This document shows, in pieces, positions 17,507 through 27,049 of a stretch of 64,000 nucleotides of DNA. Both the position numbers and the translations under genes were made by a program. The stretch is taken from NCBI RefSeq assembly GCF_003182255.1, contig NZ_QGTQ01000009.1, positions 1-64,000 on the forward strand. The letters are read 5' to 3'. The notes beneath the pieces are model-generated. The model was not told the origin of the DNA, ran no database searches, and worked only from the letters and a program-made list of their open reading frames with translations. Source of the DNA: Paenibacillus cellulosilyticus. GTDB lineage: Bacteria > Bacillota > Bacilli > Paenibacillales > Paenibacillaceae. Position 1 is the first letter of the stretch. Each line of letters begins with the position of its first letter.

Positions 17507-19768
17507 ATGAAGATCAGACGAAAATTCATGTATAAAGTATTATCTTTATTCCTTATCATTGTTTTGTTTTACACTGCAGCTGTATCCTCCATTATTCTTT
17601 ACAAAAGTCATCAGTTATCGGATACACAATATAAAAACAGCCAACAACTTTTCATTCAACAGAATAGTATATATGCAGACTTCATACTCAAGACTGCACT
17701 CTCGTTTGTTTACAAAACCGCCACGTTGCAAAGCGTCATTGATTACCGATACAGCAATGATACAAACCCGATTCTTGTGACCGGCGTTTATAATGATCTT
17801 AGGGACCAGCTTGAAGGCTTCGGGCAAATTGGCTTTAACATCAACGTAACTAAACTAACCGATAATATCGTGATTACACCAGGCGGAACATTCCGTACGG
17901 GGGAATACTTGAAAGAAATGGGGATACATAAAGAAGCGTTGGATTACTTTAAGCAATTAGACGGGGAATCGGACGAAAAACCATTCCAAGCTTCGAAAAC
18001 CTATGTCGTCCCTCAAACCATGATGGATTCATCTAATAAAATCGTTATTATTCATAAAGCTATAAATTCGGTGCTGCCCCCTTTGTACTTTTTTATCGTT
18101 GTCGATCGGAGATCATTATTGCCTGAAGCAGCCGACACTTCCGAAGGGAGTTTATATCTTTATACCGATGACATTGTAACCGCATTCATACAGAAAGAAC
18201 GATTGGACCCTGAAATAAGGTCCAAAATCAATGCCGTCGAAAACGACAAAAACATACACGATATAAACGCGGGTTCTACCGTAAACTATATCTATTATTC
18301 CGAGATTATCCCTAATCTCAAGTTTGTGTATGTAGTTAAGGCCTTCTCGTTTAATGCCATAATGAAAGAAATCTGGAAAACCGTTTTTCTCCCCAGCTTG
18401 CTTCTTTTACTGCTCGGCGCTTTGTTAGCCTATTTCGCCGCCCGTTCTAGCTACAAGCCTATCGGACAACTGCTTCACTACCTCCAGTCGCAAAGAGATA
18501 ACGAGCCGACGGAACATACATACGACGATACTAAGACTCACGAGATTGCTTTTATCCGCTCTAGAATCGAGCAGATCTACATGGTTAATCATACCTTGCA
18601 GCATCGATTGAACGATTCTTATGTGCATTTAAAGGAGGATCTCTTCCGCAAGGCTCTTTACGGTATTGCCAGTGAGGAAGTGGTTCGCCATAACCTATCT
18701 ATTTTAGGCATGGAAAGGTTTCAGGACGAGTTAACGCTTATGCTCATTGAAGGGGAGAGCATGGGCACCCTTGAAACGAGCATGTCCCATTTTAATCTGA
18801 CATTATATATCGCAGCCATCATCCAAACGTTTGAAGAACATTACGAAGATTTCTTTATTTTGCCGCTGGATAAAACTAAGCTTTGCGTCATTTTCCATTC
18901 GTCATCCTCCGATGCTTTGATGTCAGTGGCGCACGGCATCATCAATAAGATCCAAAACGACTTGTCGCTGGAATTGTCAGCCTCAATCTCTCAAACTTAC
19001 AGGCTTGAGGAACTGACTTTGGCGCTGCACGAGCTGCTTCACTTAAGTAGTTATCATTATGTTGCTTCCGATAAAGTTCTGACATCCGAAAATGTAAAGG
19101 ATCTCGAAGAATTGATCCTTCATTATCCAATTGAATTGGAAACAAATCTTATTCATTACGTTAATACGAATGAAATGGATAAGGCCAATGAATTACTTCT
19201 TCATTTGTTGCAAGATCGTGCAAACAGGTCGCTTAGCCCTTCGGAATTTACAAATTTGAAGCATTCAATATTGAATACATTTAAGCGGTGCCTCAACTCA
19301 AACGGGAAAACGTTAAATCAGTTCGCCATAGAATACGCCAACATGGTGGACGAGTTTATGGCTGTATCTGCTTCAAAATTTAAAGAAAAGACGCTTACCT
19401 TGTTCGAAATGATATTCATATTTTCCACCAAGGACCGATTCAGCCTCGAGAGTTCGATGGCATCGCAAATATTTATTTACATCCATCAGCATTTCGATAA
19501 AGATCTGTCTCTGTCGGAAATCGCGGAGCATTTCAACTTGTCTGACAGTTATGTTAGCAAGCTGTTGAAAAATGCCCTTGATATCAATTTCAAGCAATAT
19601 GTCAACACCTTGAAGGTGAACAGGGCCAAAGAGTTGTTTAAACAAGGAAATTACAAAGTTCAGGAGGTTGCCAGTCTGGTAGGCTGCAATAATACGAACA
19701 CGTTTATACGTATATTCAAGCAATTTGCAGGCGTCTCGCCCGGCGAATACTTAAAAAGCCTGAACTAA
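17507..19768 (+). CDS. Membrane-bound AraC-family sensor-regulator of polysaccharide use
   Basis: A 753-residue one-component regulator: TM1 at about residues 12-32, an extracellular sensor region (about 35-290), TM2 at about 293-313, a cytoplasmic linker and a C-terminal AraC double helix-turn-helix in the last 100 residues (LSLSEIAEHFNLSDSYVSKL and VQEVASLVGCNNTNTFIRIF). This is the YtdP/YesN-like layout common in Paenibacillus next to sugar transporters. Start at ATG 17507 because GGGGG lies 8 bases upstream; the TTG at 17468 has none. It is divergent from the transporter operon and precedes the GH88 gene, so it probably controls both. Confidence 0.9.
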   Translation: MKIRRKFMYKVLSLFLIIVLFYTAAVSSIILYKSHQLSDTQYKNSQQLFIQQNSIYADFILKTALSFVYKTATLQSVIDYRYSNDTNPILVTGVYNDLRDQLEGFGQIGFNINVTKLTDNIVITPGGTFRTGEYLKEMGIHKEALDYFKQLDGESDEKPFQASKTYVVPQTMMDSSNKIVIIHKAINSVLPPLYFFIVVDRRSLLPEAADTSEGSLYLYTDDIVTAFIQKERLDPEIRSKINAVENDKNIHDINAGSTVNYIYYSEIIPNLKFVYVVKAFSFNAIMKEIWKTVFLPSLLLLLLGALLAYFAARSSYKPIGQLLHYLQSQRDNEPTEHTYDDTKTHEIAFIRSRIEQIYMVNHTLQHRLNDSYVHLKEDLFRKALYGIASEEVVRHNLSILGMERFQDELTLMLIEGESMGTLETSMSHFNLTLYIAAIIQTFEEHYEDFFILPLDKTKLCVIFHSSSSDALMSVAHGIINKIQNDLSLELSASISQTYRLEELTLALHELLHLSSYHYVASDKVLTSENVKDLEELILHYPIELETNLIHYVNTNEMDKANELLLHLLQDRANRSLSPSEFTNLKHSILNTFKRCLNSNGKTLNQFAIEYANMVDEFMAVSASKFKEKTLTLFEMIFIFSTKDRFSLESSMASQIFIYIHQHFDKDLSLSEIAEHFNLSDSYVSKLLKNALDINFKQYVNTLKVNRAKELFKQGNYKVQEVASLVGCNNTNTFIRIFKQFAGVSPGEYLKSLN

Positions 19769-19890
19769 CCGATCTCGTTTTTTTGCCGCTATATTGAGTT
19801 GTTGTAGTATTCGTGGATTAGGCTATTTAATGTCGATTCACGCAAATAATAAAGATAGCCTCGCATCCCTGCTCCCTATATCATTTTGTC

Positions 19891-19896
19891 TATAAT
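19891..19896 (+). promoter_or_regulatory. Possible -10 box of the GH88 gene
   Basis: TATAAT lies 29 bases before the chosen GH88 start, without a convincing -35 box, which would fit an activator-dependent promoter. GH88 may alternatively be read through from the AraC gene. Confidence 0.35.
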
Positions 19897-19924
19897 AAAT
19901 GACTTAAATGAGAGGGATCTGCAA

Positions 19925-21046
19925 ATGGGACAACTACCAGCTTGGATAGCAACTGCTTATAGGGAATCCTTGCACAAAATTGTGAAAACGAGCGATAAAA
20001 TTGGCGCAAGCTTTCCGCACGTCTGCTTGGACGGTCGATACAACTCCGAAGATGTGTCCTTCTGGACTTCGGGCTTTTGGGGCGGCTTGCTATGGCTTGC
20101 CTATCGGGAGACGCAACAGAAATCGCTGCGGAGTCTGGCGGAGCAAATCGAACGAAAGTTAAATGAGCCGCTGCATCAATTTTACGACATTCATCATGAT
20201 GTCGGTTTTATGTACCTGCCCACTGCGGTCCATCATTACAAAGTTACCGGAAATGAAGATTCCCGTCGAACGGGGCTTATTGCCGCTAGCCATCTGGCCG
20301 GCCGTTTTAATCTTAAAGGGCAGTTCATTCGTGCATGGACGGATAGCGTCGATCCAGACAGCACAGGATGGGCTATTATCGACTGCTTAATGAACTTGCC
20401 GTTGCTGTTCTGGGCAGCCGAAGAAGACCATGATCCACGTTTCAAACATATCGCTGTGGCGCATGCCGATACCGTTCTTAAGCAATTCGTAAGGGATGAT
20501 GGGACCGTCCCTCATATCGTCAGCTTTGATCCTGAAACCGGCGACAAAATCGAAAATCTCGGCGGCCAGGGCTTGGGACCGGACTCCGCTTGGTCGAGAG
20601 GACAAGCATGGGCGATCTACGGTTTTTCGATAGCTGCCCGCGAAACCGGGAAGAGCGAATATTTGACTGCGGCCAAAAATATCGCGAATTATTTTATTTC
20701 CCACTTGCCGGATGACAGGGTTCCTTATTGGGACTTCCGAACTTCGGATGCGGATAAGCATGTGCGAGATTCATCGGCAGCAGCTTGTGCTGCCAGCGGT
20801 CTGCTCGAGCTCAGCAGCCTTTTGGACGACCACACAGAACAGTTATTTTATTACAACAACGCCCTCGCTATTTTGGAAAGGCTTTACGCGCAATACTCCG
20901 ATTTCTCCGATAGTCAGGATGCCATATTGACAAAAGGAACCGTATCTTATCCTGACAATAGACATGTAAACATACCGATCGTTTATGGGGACTTTTATTT
21001 TATCGAAGCACTCGCCAAAGTACACGGCAGACCTGGTTTATTCTAA
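19925..21046 (+). CDS. GH88 unsaturated glucuronyl hydrolase
   Basis: Removes the 4,5-unsaturated uronic acid that lyases leave on oligosaccharides by hydrating the double bond. Starting at ATG 19925 (AGAGGG 8 bases upstream) the protein has 373 residues. Asp92 in HHDVGFMY and Asp153 in WAIIDCLMNL are 61 residues apart, exactly the spacing of the catalytic Asp88 and Asp149 of the Bacillus enzyme UGL; SRGQAWAIYGFS near residue 230 is also typical. No signal peptide, so it is cytoplasmic. With the lyase and ROK kinase it forms a coherent uronate-polysaccharide pathway. Confidence 0.92.
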   Translation: MGQLPAWIATAYRESLHKIVKTSDKIGASFPHVCLDGRYNSEDVSFWTSGFWGGLLWLAYRETQQKSLRSLAEQIERKLNEPLHQFYDIHHDVGFMYLPTAVHHYKVTGNEDSRRTGLIAASHLAGRFNLKGQFIRAWTDSVDPDSTGWAIIDCLMNLPLLFWAAEEDHDPRFKHIAVAHADTVLKQFVRDDGTVPHIVSFDPETGDKIENLGGQGLGPDSAWSRGQAWAIYGFSIAARETGKSEYLTAAKNIANYFISHLPDDRVPYWDFRTSDADKHVRDSSAAACAASGLLELSSLLDDHTEQLFYYNNALAILERLYAQYSDFSDSQDAILTKGTVSYPDNRHVNIPIVYGDFYFIEALAKVHGRPGLF

Positions 21047-21085
21047 ATTCGTTTTATGAATCATCGGAAAGAAGCACTCATTGAC

Positions 21086-21127
21086 AAAAAGCCGGCACAT
21101 CCGTAATCGGATGGCCGGCTTCTTTTT
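21086..21127. terminator. Bidirectional terminator between GH88 and PPK2 genes
   Basis: AAAAAGCCGGC, then an inner CATCCG/CGGATG stem with a TAAT loop, then GCCGGCTTCTTTTT. A and T tracts on both sides serve both converging genes. Confidence 0.88.
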
Positions 21128-21167
21128 CCCGGAAGGGATAACTTTTTAGCCCTATAGGAGGCGGGAT

Positions 21168-21998
21168 TCATTGAGACAACGGGTCCTCGGAATGAAACTG
21201 CTCCAGAAGTTTTTGTGTCTCGATGTCCGGCTCCGGATACTTGAGGTCCAATTTCTCCAACGCATTTATAATAATGCGGAGCACTAAGTAGTCGCGGAAC
21301 CATCGCTCATTGGCCGGGACGATATGCCATGGGGAGTCTTTGGTTGCCGTGTGACGAAAGGCATCTTCATAGGCATCAACGTATGAATCCCAGTAGCGCC
21401 GCTCAGCCAGATCGCTTGGATCGAATTTCCAGTATTTTTGCGGGTCGCTCAGTCGTTCGCGGATTTTCTCCAGCTGAAATTCGGGCGAAATATGCAAGAA
21501 AATTTTGATCAGCAGCACGCCGCTGTTCGTAAGCAGCTTTTCGAAATGCCGAATATTTTTCATCCGAGCTGCGGCTTCCTCGTCCTGAATCATGCCGTGA
21601 ACCCGGGTAATGAGCACATCCTCATAGTAAGAGCGGTTGAATGCGGTAATATACCCTTTGGCAGGGACAACCTTATGCGTTCTCCACAAGAAGTCATGAG
21701 CAGACTCTTCAGGCGTCGGTTTCTTGAAGCTTTCCGCTCGAAAGCCTTGAGGATTCAAGTTGGACAATACCTTCTTAATAACCCCGTCCTTACCGCTGCA
21801 ATCCATCCCTTGGAACAAAATGAGCACGCCATTCGTCTTCGAGGCAAACAACTTGTCCTGCAGCTTGCGGAGCTTCCGTTCCATCTGTTCGAACTCATCT
21901 TGAATTTCCTCTTTGCTTGCAAAGCCGCCCGTCTCGTTCGGATCAAAGCGACTCAGAACGTGCTTGTCTGATTTGGTCAGCCGATAGTTTTTCAACAT
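21168..21998 (-). CDS. Polyphosphate kinase 2 (PPK2) family protein
   Basis: Transfers phosphate between polyphosphate and a nucleotide. With the start at 21998 (GAGGAGGAG 6 bases upstream) it has 276 residues, the usual single-domain PPK2 length. Walker A is GMDCSGKDG at 64-72, Walker B-like ITAFNRSYYEDV at 117-128, and the lid helices follow at about 180-200. The class (ADP-, AMP- or GDP-preferring) cannot be set by eye; the length and KYWKFDPSDL motif fit the one-domain enzymes. It is a monocistronic gene. Confidence 0.9.
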   Translation of the reverse strand: MLKNYRLTKSDKHVLSRFDPNETGGFASKEEIQDEFEQMERKLRKLQDKLFASKTNGVLILFQGMDCSGKDGVIKKVLSNLNPQGFRAESFKKPTPEESAHDFLWRTHKVVPAKGYITAFNRSYYEDVLITRVHGMIQDEEAAARMKNIRHFEKLLTNSGVLLIKIFLHISPEFQLEKIRERLSDPQKYWKFDPSDLAERRYWDSYVDAYEDAFRHTATKDSPWHIVPANERWFRDYLVLRIIINALEKLDLKYPEPDIETQKLLEQFHSEDPLSQ

Positions 21999-22190
21999 TA
22001 GGAACTCCTCCTCAAACAATCTATTTCTCGATATATTCGAGAAGATAATCCCAGAACCCTCCAAACCATGATGAACGACAGGAGAAATGTATGCCCGCTT
22101 CTAATAGAGAGGCGTCCACACCACTAGTTTCCATATTTCATGTATAATCAAGGAAAACCATTGGTCATGCCCGAGTAAGGAAGGATCCCT

Positions 22191-23360
22191 ATGAAGAGAG
22201 TTTTTCACATCATGGACTGGGGGATATTTGGCCTCCGCTCCTATAATTATATTTTGCTGCTCGTTCATATTGTAATGGCGAATGAATTGTCGCCTCGATT
22301 GCTCGTGAATGTCGTTTGGCTCTTAGCGGCCTTTATTATTCCGACTTTATGCTGGTTCCCGCAGCTAAGAAAGAACAAGGAATGGTTCATCTTATTTGAA
22401 CTATTGCTAGGAGGATCTTATTATATTAAGTCGTTCATGCACGCGGAACAGTTGGGAAGTGTCGATTATCTTATTCCGAGTCTTACAATCGGTTACTTAT
22501 TGACCCGAAAGACGGCCTGGGCTATGCCGGCGCTATTATTGATGCCCTTTACCAGCATGTTATTCGGAGCAGTTACATGGGACGTGGCGCTCGGTTCAAG
22601 CTCGGATAACTTTCTTTTCTCCTTTATCGGGTTATGGGTCAGCTTCATCGCCAAAGCCTATCACGAGAAAAATAAATTAGCGAAAGAAATCGATGAGCAA
22701 AATAAATTGTTAACCCAATATGCAGCCGAGATCGAAAGGATGACGCTGCTGGAGGAACGAAGTCGGATGTCCAAGGAGATGCATGACACGTTAGGCCACT
22801 CTTTTATTTCCCTTATTATGAGCCTCGATGCTGCCATTGCACTTCTAGACAAAAATCCAATTTTAGCCAAAGAGAAATTGATTACTATAAGAGGTCTGAC
22901 CGAACAAAACTTGGATGAAATGCGGGACATCGTGCACAAGATGGGGGAGGAAGAGAATATAAGTTTAGTAGACCGCGTCGAGAAACTCGTCAACAACTTT
23001 AGAGAATATACCGGGACAGTCATTCGTCTCACGCTGAACGGAACAGAAGAGATCCTTCGTTTCGATGTGCAGCAATCGATCATTCGGGTGATACAAGAGT
23101 CTTTTACGAATGCACTCAAGCATGGAAAGGCAACGGAAATTGAGTTGAATCTTCACTTTAATCCCTCAACTATGCGAGTTTCCATTCGAAATAATGGAGC
23201 GCCTTTGGGTAAGATGGAGCATGGCTTCGGCCTGGCAACAATGAAGAATCGGATTGAGATGCTGGATGGTACCTGGTCAATCTCCTCCTTGGCGGTCACT
23301 GGCGTTGAAGTCAGATTCGAAATACCACTGAAAGGAGATAAGCTCTATGCCGAAAATTAA
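22191..23360 (+). CDS. Sensor histidine kinase, NarL/DesK-like (HisKA_3)
   Basis: A 389-residue membrane kinase with about five N-terminal membrane segments (residues 12-155), a coiled linker, and the HisKA_3 motif LEERSRMSKEMHDTLGHSF with phosphoacceptor His198. The ATPase domain has ESFTNALKHGKA (N box) and NNGAP with HGFGLATMKNRIEML (G boxes). The next gene, its response regulator, overlaps it by 14 bases. No extracellular domain of note is visible, which suggests intramembrane sensing as in DesK, LiaS or antibiotic-responsive kinases. Confidence 0.92.
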   Translation: MKRVFHIMDWGIFGLRSYNYILLLVHIVMANELSPRLLVNVVWLLAAFIIPTLCWFPQLRKNKEWFILFELLLGGSYYIKSFMHAEQLGSVDYLIPSLTIGYLLTRKTAWAMPALLLMPFTSMLFGAVTWDVALGSSSDNFLFSFIGLWVSFIAKAYHEKNKLAKEIDEQNKLLTQYAAEIERMTLLEERSRMSKEMHDTLGHSFISLIMSLDAAIALLDKNPILAKEKLITIRGLTEQNLDEMRDIVHKMGEEENISLVDRVEKLVNNFREYTGTVIRLTLNGTEEILRFDVQQSIIRVIQESFTNALKHGKATEIELNLHFNPSTMRVSIRNNGAPLGKMEHGFGLATMKNRIEMLDGTWSISSLAVTGVEVRFEIPLKGDKLYAEN

Positions 23361-24033
23361 AGTACTCATCGTGGATGATCAGGAGTTAATCCTTGAAAGT
23401 CTAAATATCGTACTAGGGATGGAAGCCGACATCGAGGTTGTGGGATTGGCTAAGAACGGTCAAGAAGCTATCGACTATTGTGAAATAGCCCCACCGGATA
23501 TTATCCTCATGGATATAAATATGCCTATTATGGATGGCGTCGTTGCTACAGAGAAGATCAAACCCCGATTCCCGTTAGCCAAAATTATTATTCTAACCTC
23601 GTACAAAGAAGTTGAATATGTTCTGGCGGCGTTAAGCCATGGCGCTGAAGGTTACCTGCTCAAAGCCATCCATCCCAAAAACCTTATCGCCGGCATACGA
23701 GTGGTTCACACGGGGGGTACGCTCATTTCGCCGGAAATGGCAGACAAAATGATTAAAAGCATGCTGAAGAGCGGTAGGTCATCGACTATGGATACAAGGA
23801 CCGTTGAACCCGATGTACTTGAGAAAAACAATGAATTCGGACTTAGCACCCGCGAAGTCGAAGTTCTTCACAAGCTGGCGTTAGGCCTGCGCAATCAGGA
23901 TATCGCTAAGGCGTTATATCTAAGTGAAGGTACGGTCAAAAATTACATCTCGAATATTTATTCGAAGTTGAATGTAAAAGGAAGAAGAGAAGCTGCCTAT
24001 AAAGCTAGGGAAACAGGAATTATAGATCAGTAA
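23347..24033 (+). CDS. NarL-family response regulator
   Basis: A 228-residue regulator: receiver domain with D10-D11, phosphoacceptor Asp56 in ILMDINMP and YLLKAIHPK; a linker of about 30 residues; C-terminal LuxR helix-turn-helix (LSTREVEVLHKLALGLRNQD, IAKALYLSEGTVKNYISNIY). AAAGGAG lies 9 bases before its ATG. It is translationally coupled to the kinase. The CPBP protease gene 138 bases downstream is a candidate target (inference from position). Confidence 0.92.
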   Translation: MPKIKVLIVDDQELILESLNIVLGMEADIEVVGLAKNGQEAIDYCEIAPPDIILMDINMPIMDGVVATEKIKPRFPLAKIIILTSYKEVEYVLAALSHGAEGYLLKAIHPKNLIAGIRVVHTGGTLISPEMADKMIKSMLKSGRSSTMDTRTVEPDVLEKNNEFGLSTREVEVLHKLALGLRNQDIAKALYLSEGTVKNYISNIYSKLNVKGRREAAYKARETGIIDQ

Positions 24034-24042
24034 AGAACACAC

Positions 24043-24074
24043 AAGCCGACACCGTAACGGGTGTCGGCTTTTAT
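24043..24074 (+). terminator. Terminator of the two-component operon
   Basis: AAGCCGACACC (24043-24053) pairs with GGTGTCGGCTT (24060-24070) and is followed by TTATT. Confidence 0.82.
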
Positions 24075-24171
24075 TGTGCTAACGTCATATGACCAAGATA
24101 TGACTAAACGGTACTGCTGACGTGTGACTTTTTTCAAGTATAGTGTGAATTAAAAGGAGTGGTTACTTATC

Positions 24172-25059
24172 ATGAGAAAGACGAATATACAAGGCAATGA
24201 GGTACTTAGCGGTAAGAGCAGTTCTAAATTGGTTGCGTTCTTTCAATTCCCTCTCGTCTGGATGCTCATGGGAACGCTTGGAATTATTCTCGCCAACGTG
24301 ACATTCAACTCGTTATCAGAAGATGTAAGTGCATTAGGATCCATCATTCTGACACTTGTCGGAAGCGCCGTTGTCATCGTTATCTACTGGCTTGCGATGA
24401 AATTTCTAGCGCGCCGTCCGGTTCCTGAACTTCTGCTCCAGCGGCGTGCGGGATCGGAAGTTATTCTCGGCGCTGTCGTCGGCCTTATCTTTATCAGCGT
24501 TTCAACAGCCCTCATCGTCTTACTCGATGGGTATTCCTTCAAGTGGTCAACTGAAAACGCCAGCTCTGTCGTTTGGCCGATCATCACCACATCGCTTGGC
24601 GCCGCCTTCGTAGAAGAATTGATCTTTCGGGGACTTGCTTTTCAAGCAATTGAAAAAATGGGCGGAAGCTTACTTGCACTGACCCTAACCTCCCTCTTCT
24701 TCGGGATCGCTCATCTCGGCAACCCAGGAGCTACAGCTTGGGGAGCCCTCTCCATTACCATTGAAGCTGGCGTATTGCTGGGTGCAGCCTTCCTGTGGCG
24801 GCGCAATGTTTGGTTTATCGTTAGCCTGCATTTCTTTTGGAATGCGATAGAGGGACTCTTAGGCATTCCCGTCTCCGGCCATTCCTCCTCAGGTCTATTC
24901 ACGGTCGAAGTTAAGGGTCCCGCCCTTCTCACTGGCGGCCAATTTGGCCTTGAAGCTTCGATAATACCCGTCATAATCAGTCTGTTGATCGCCATCCCAA
25001 TGCTGATCTTGGCTCGCCGCAAAGGGCATCTTATATCTCTTCGTAAAGATCGGAACTAA
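24172..25059 (+). CDS. CPBP-family intramembrane metalloprotease (CAAX/Abi type)
   Basis: A 295-residue polytopic membrane protein with about eight hydrophobic segments. The CPBP motifs are complete: EELIFRG with Glu148/Glu149 and Arg153, FGIAH with His181, and HFFWN with His220 and Asn224. In Gram-positives such proteases serve bacteriocin self-immunity, regulated proteolysis or surface-protein processing; the role here is unknown. It has its own upstream gap after the terminator, and AAAGGAG precedes the ATG. The neighbouring membrane-sensing kinase may indicate an envelope-stress role. Confidence 0.9.
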   Translation: MRKTNIQGNEVLSGKSSSKLVAFFQFPLVWMLMGTLGIILANVTFNSLSEDVSALGSIILTLVGSAVVIVIYWLAMKFLARRPVPELLLQRRAGSEVILGAVVGLIFISVSTALIVLLDGYSFKWSTENASSVVWPIITTSLGAAFVEELIFRGLAFQAIEKMGGSLLALTLTSLFFGIAHLGNPGATAWGALSITIEAGVLLGAAFLWRRNVWFIVSLHFFWNAIEGLLGIPVSGHSSSGLFTVEVKGPALLTGGQFGLEASIIPVIISLLIAIPMLILARRKGHLISLRKDRN

Positions 25060-25083
25060 TATACAACCTAAGCCGCACCTAAA

Positions 25084-25105
25084 AGGCACCCAAAATCGGG
25101 TGCCT
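25084..25105. terminator. Terminator between converging CPBP and pectate lyase genes
   Basis: AGGCACCC (25084-25091) and GGGTGCCT (25098-25105). On the minus strand TTTT follows, so it suits the pectate lyase transcript best. Confidence 0.75.
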
Positions 25106-25110
25106 AACGT

Positions 25111-26976
25111 TTATGCTCCGTTCGAAGTAACAACAAAGTTGTCAAATTTGGCTGCGCTCCCTTGCGTAATCAAGCCGATAACTCCGGTTGTAAAGGTGGA
25201 ATCCGTTGTTGTCAGCTGCAGCGTGCCGTCAACATAGGCATTGAGCGTCGAGCCTGACATTTCAAGCTTTACATTATGGTTCGTTCCTGTTGCAACCGTT
25301 AAGGACTTGGAAACAAGTGTAGTCGATGTGCCGCTTACCTTCTTCCTGATTTCAAGGGTAACGCCATTATAGAGCGATACTGCGTAGTAGTTGTTGGCAT
25401 CCGTGAATCTTCCGCACAGCATAACCCGCGCCGAGTTATAGTTGCTGACATTGATATCCGCACTAACGCTGTAATTCCCCCATGTTGAGGTGCCGGCAGA
25501 AATACGGCCTTCATTAACCGTATCCGTCTGATTCAAAGAGTATGTTCCACTTATTGCGGATGTTGTAAGCGCCCACGTGCCTCTAGTTGATGTCCAGCCT
25601 GTCGTGTTGCCGTCCTCGAAGTTATCGGAGAACAATGTAGTAGACGAGGCAGTAGGCGTTGCATTTACTTCACTAGAATTGCCGCTTGTTCCGGCTGCGT
25701 TCGCAGCTGTTACAACATAGTAATATTTAGTGCCGTTTGTAAGTCCTGTATCGGCGTAGCTGGTTGTTGTCAGGCCGCTTGCAACTGTCGTGTAGGATCC
25801 GACGGCCGTTCCACGTTTTACGGTGTAGCTGCTTGCTCCAGGAGTAGCGGTCCAAGACAAGGTAACCTTTGCATTCCCCGCTGCAGCTGCAAGACCGGTA
25901 GGTACTGCCGGCGTTACGTATCCAGCCGTAACGAGGCTGCTCGGCCAAGTGCCATACCATGCATAGCCGATCCTTCTCTCTTGGCTGAGCTCGGACATTG
26001 CATAGTGAGTCGAACCGTCGCGATCGAAGAATACCGGTTTGTTGGTGTTAAGTTCATAGAAACGTGTCCAGATTGGAGAAGCGGATGAGTCGCTAGAAAC
26101 GACCACGTCCGTTAATGTGCCGGAAGAATCGTATACCTTCGTTACTTTCGTACCCGTGATTTTTACTTTTGTAAAAAAGCCGATCGCGTTGTTGATGGCG
26201 TTCTTGACATCATTACTTGGGCTGCTGATCGTTTTGAGGTAACTAACGATTCCCGCACTTTCGCTTGAAGCTACAGAAGGCAGCTCATAGGCTCTTCCAG
26301 TTGCCGGCAACAAGGTTGTTTTGTCATGCTGCTGGCCCCAGGCCGTCTTGGTACCGTCACTGTTCGTGATTTGCGTATTAATGATGCATTGGATGCCTTT
26401 CGTAACTGCCGTACTAGCGTTCGCAGCCCTTGTGGAATCAATGAACGTATAGTCCCCGGACTTATTGGCAACAGACGTTAACAGCGTCAACACGTGAACG
26501 ATGGCATCGTCGTTATAAGTAATATGGGTATGGTATGAATCGGATGGCGATCCGAAAATCTGCGGCCATCCGCCATTGGAATATTGTCCGCTGATCAGAC
26601 GGTCAATCCCTTTTTGCAAGGAGGTCAAATATTTAGCGGTGCCTGTTTGCTTATACGTTTTAGCCAGAACCGTAATTTCCGAAGTCGTTGTTTTGTTATC
26701 GATCGTTGATAGCGCCCAATCCCCACTGGTTGTCGCATAATCCTTCTTCCACCCGCCATCGGAATTCTGGTTAGCGACAATTTGATCTGCTAGCGCAAGT
26801 CCGTCGGTGCCGCTAAACCAAGAGTCGGAATGGGCCAAAATCGTGCTCCAGTCAAGAGTGGCGGCGAATGCAGATTGGGGAAATGCGGCCGTAACAGAGA
26901 AGACGGACATCAGCATGGAAACACACAACGCCATTGAAGCTAGCTTCTTTTTACCTTTCGACATACGTTTAGACAT
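25111..26976 (-). CDS. Secreted PL10 pectate lyase with FN3 and C-terminal lectin-like domain
   Basis: About 621 residues. A Lys-rich signal peptide (SKRMSKGKKKLASM, hydrophobic core, cleavage after AFA) leads into a PL10 catalytic domain of about 330 residues (NQNSDGGWKKDY, NGGWPQIFG, THITYNDDA, ERRIGYAWYGTWP). A fibronectin type III domain (about 360-445) and a C-terminal concanavalin-like domain (about 455-620) probably bind carbohydrate or spread the enzyme on plant cell walls. It cleaves polygalacturonate by beta-elimination. AGGAGGG supports the second of two adjacent ATGs. Two cre-like sites lie upstream. Confidence 0.92.
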   Translation of the reverse strand: MSKRMSKGKKKLASMALCVSMLMSVFSVTAAFPQSAFAATLDWSTILAHSDSWFSGTDGLALADQIVANQNSDGGWKKDYATTSGDWALSTIDNKTTTSEITVLAKTYKQTGTAKYLTSLQKGIDRLISGQYSNGGWPQIFGSPSDSYHTHITYNDDAIVHVLTLLTSVANKSGDYTFIDSTRAANASTAVTKGIQCIINTQITNSDGTKTAWGQQHDKTTLLPATGRAYELPSVASSESAGIVSYLKTISSPSNDVKNAINNAIGFFTKVKITGTKVTKVYDSSGTLTDVVVSSDSSASPIWTRFYELNTNKPVFFDRDGSTHYAMSELSQERRIGYAWYGTWPSSLVTAGYVTPAVPTGLAAAAGNAKVTLSWTATPGASSYTVKRGTAVGSYTTVASGLTTTSYADTGLTNGTKYYYVVTAANAAGTSGNSSEVNATPTASSTTLFSDNFEDGNTTGWTSTRGTWALTTSAISGTYSLNQTDTVNEGRISAGTSTWGNYSVSADINVSNYNSARVMLCGRFTDANNYYAVSLYNGVTLEIRKKVSGTSTTLVSKSLTVATGTNHNVKLEMSGSTLNAYVDGTLQLTTTDSTFTTGVIGLITQGSAAKFDNFVVTSNGA

Positions 26977-27034
26977 CATAATCCCTCCTACAATTGTTGT
27001 TGGCTTTTGAGCAAACATGCAAACCGCCCGAATT

Positions 27035-27049
27035 CGAAACCGCTTGCAT
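27035..27049. promoter_or_regulatory. cre-like site (CcpA), proximal
   Basis: On the minus strand ATGCAAGCGGTTTCG fits 14 of 15 positions of the catabolite-responsive element WTGNAANCGNWNNCW. It lies 59 bases upstream of the pectate lyase start, where CcpA binding would repress. Confidence 0.55.

Noticed and set aside
19886-19924. Longer GH88 start at TTG 19886
   Set aside because: No ribosome binding site, and TATAAT at 19891-19896 would lie inside the coding region; ATG 19925 has a good site and gives the family length.
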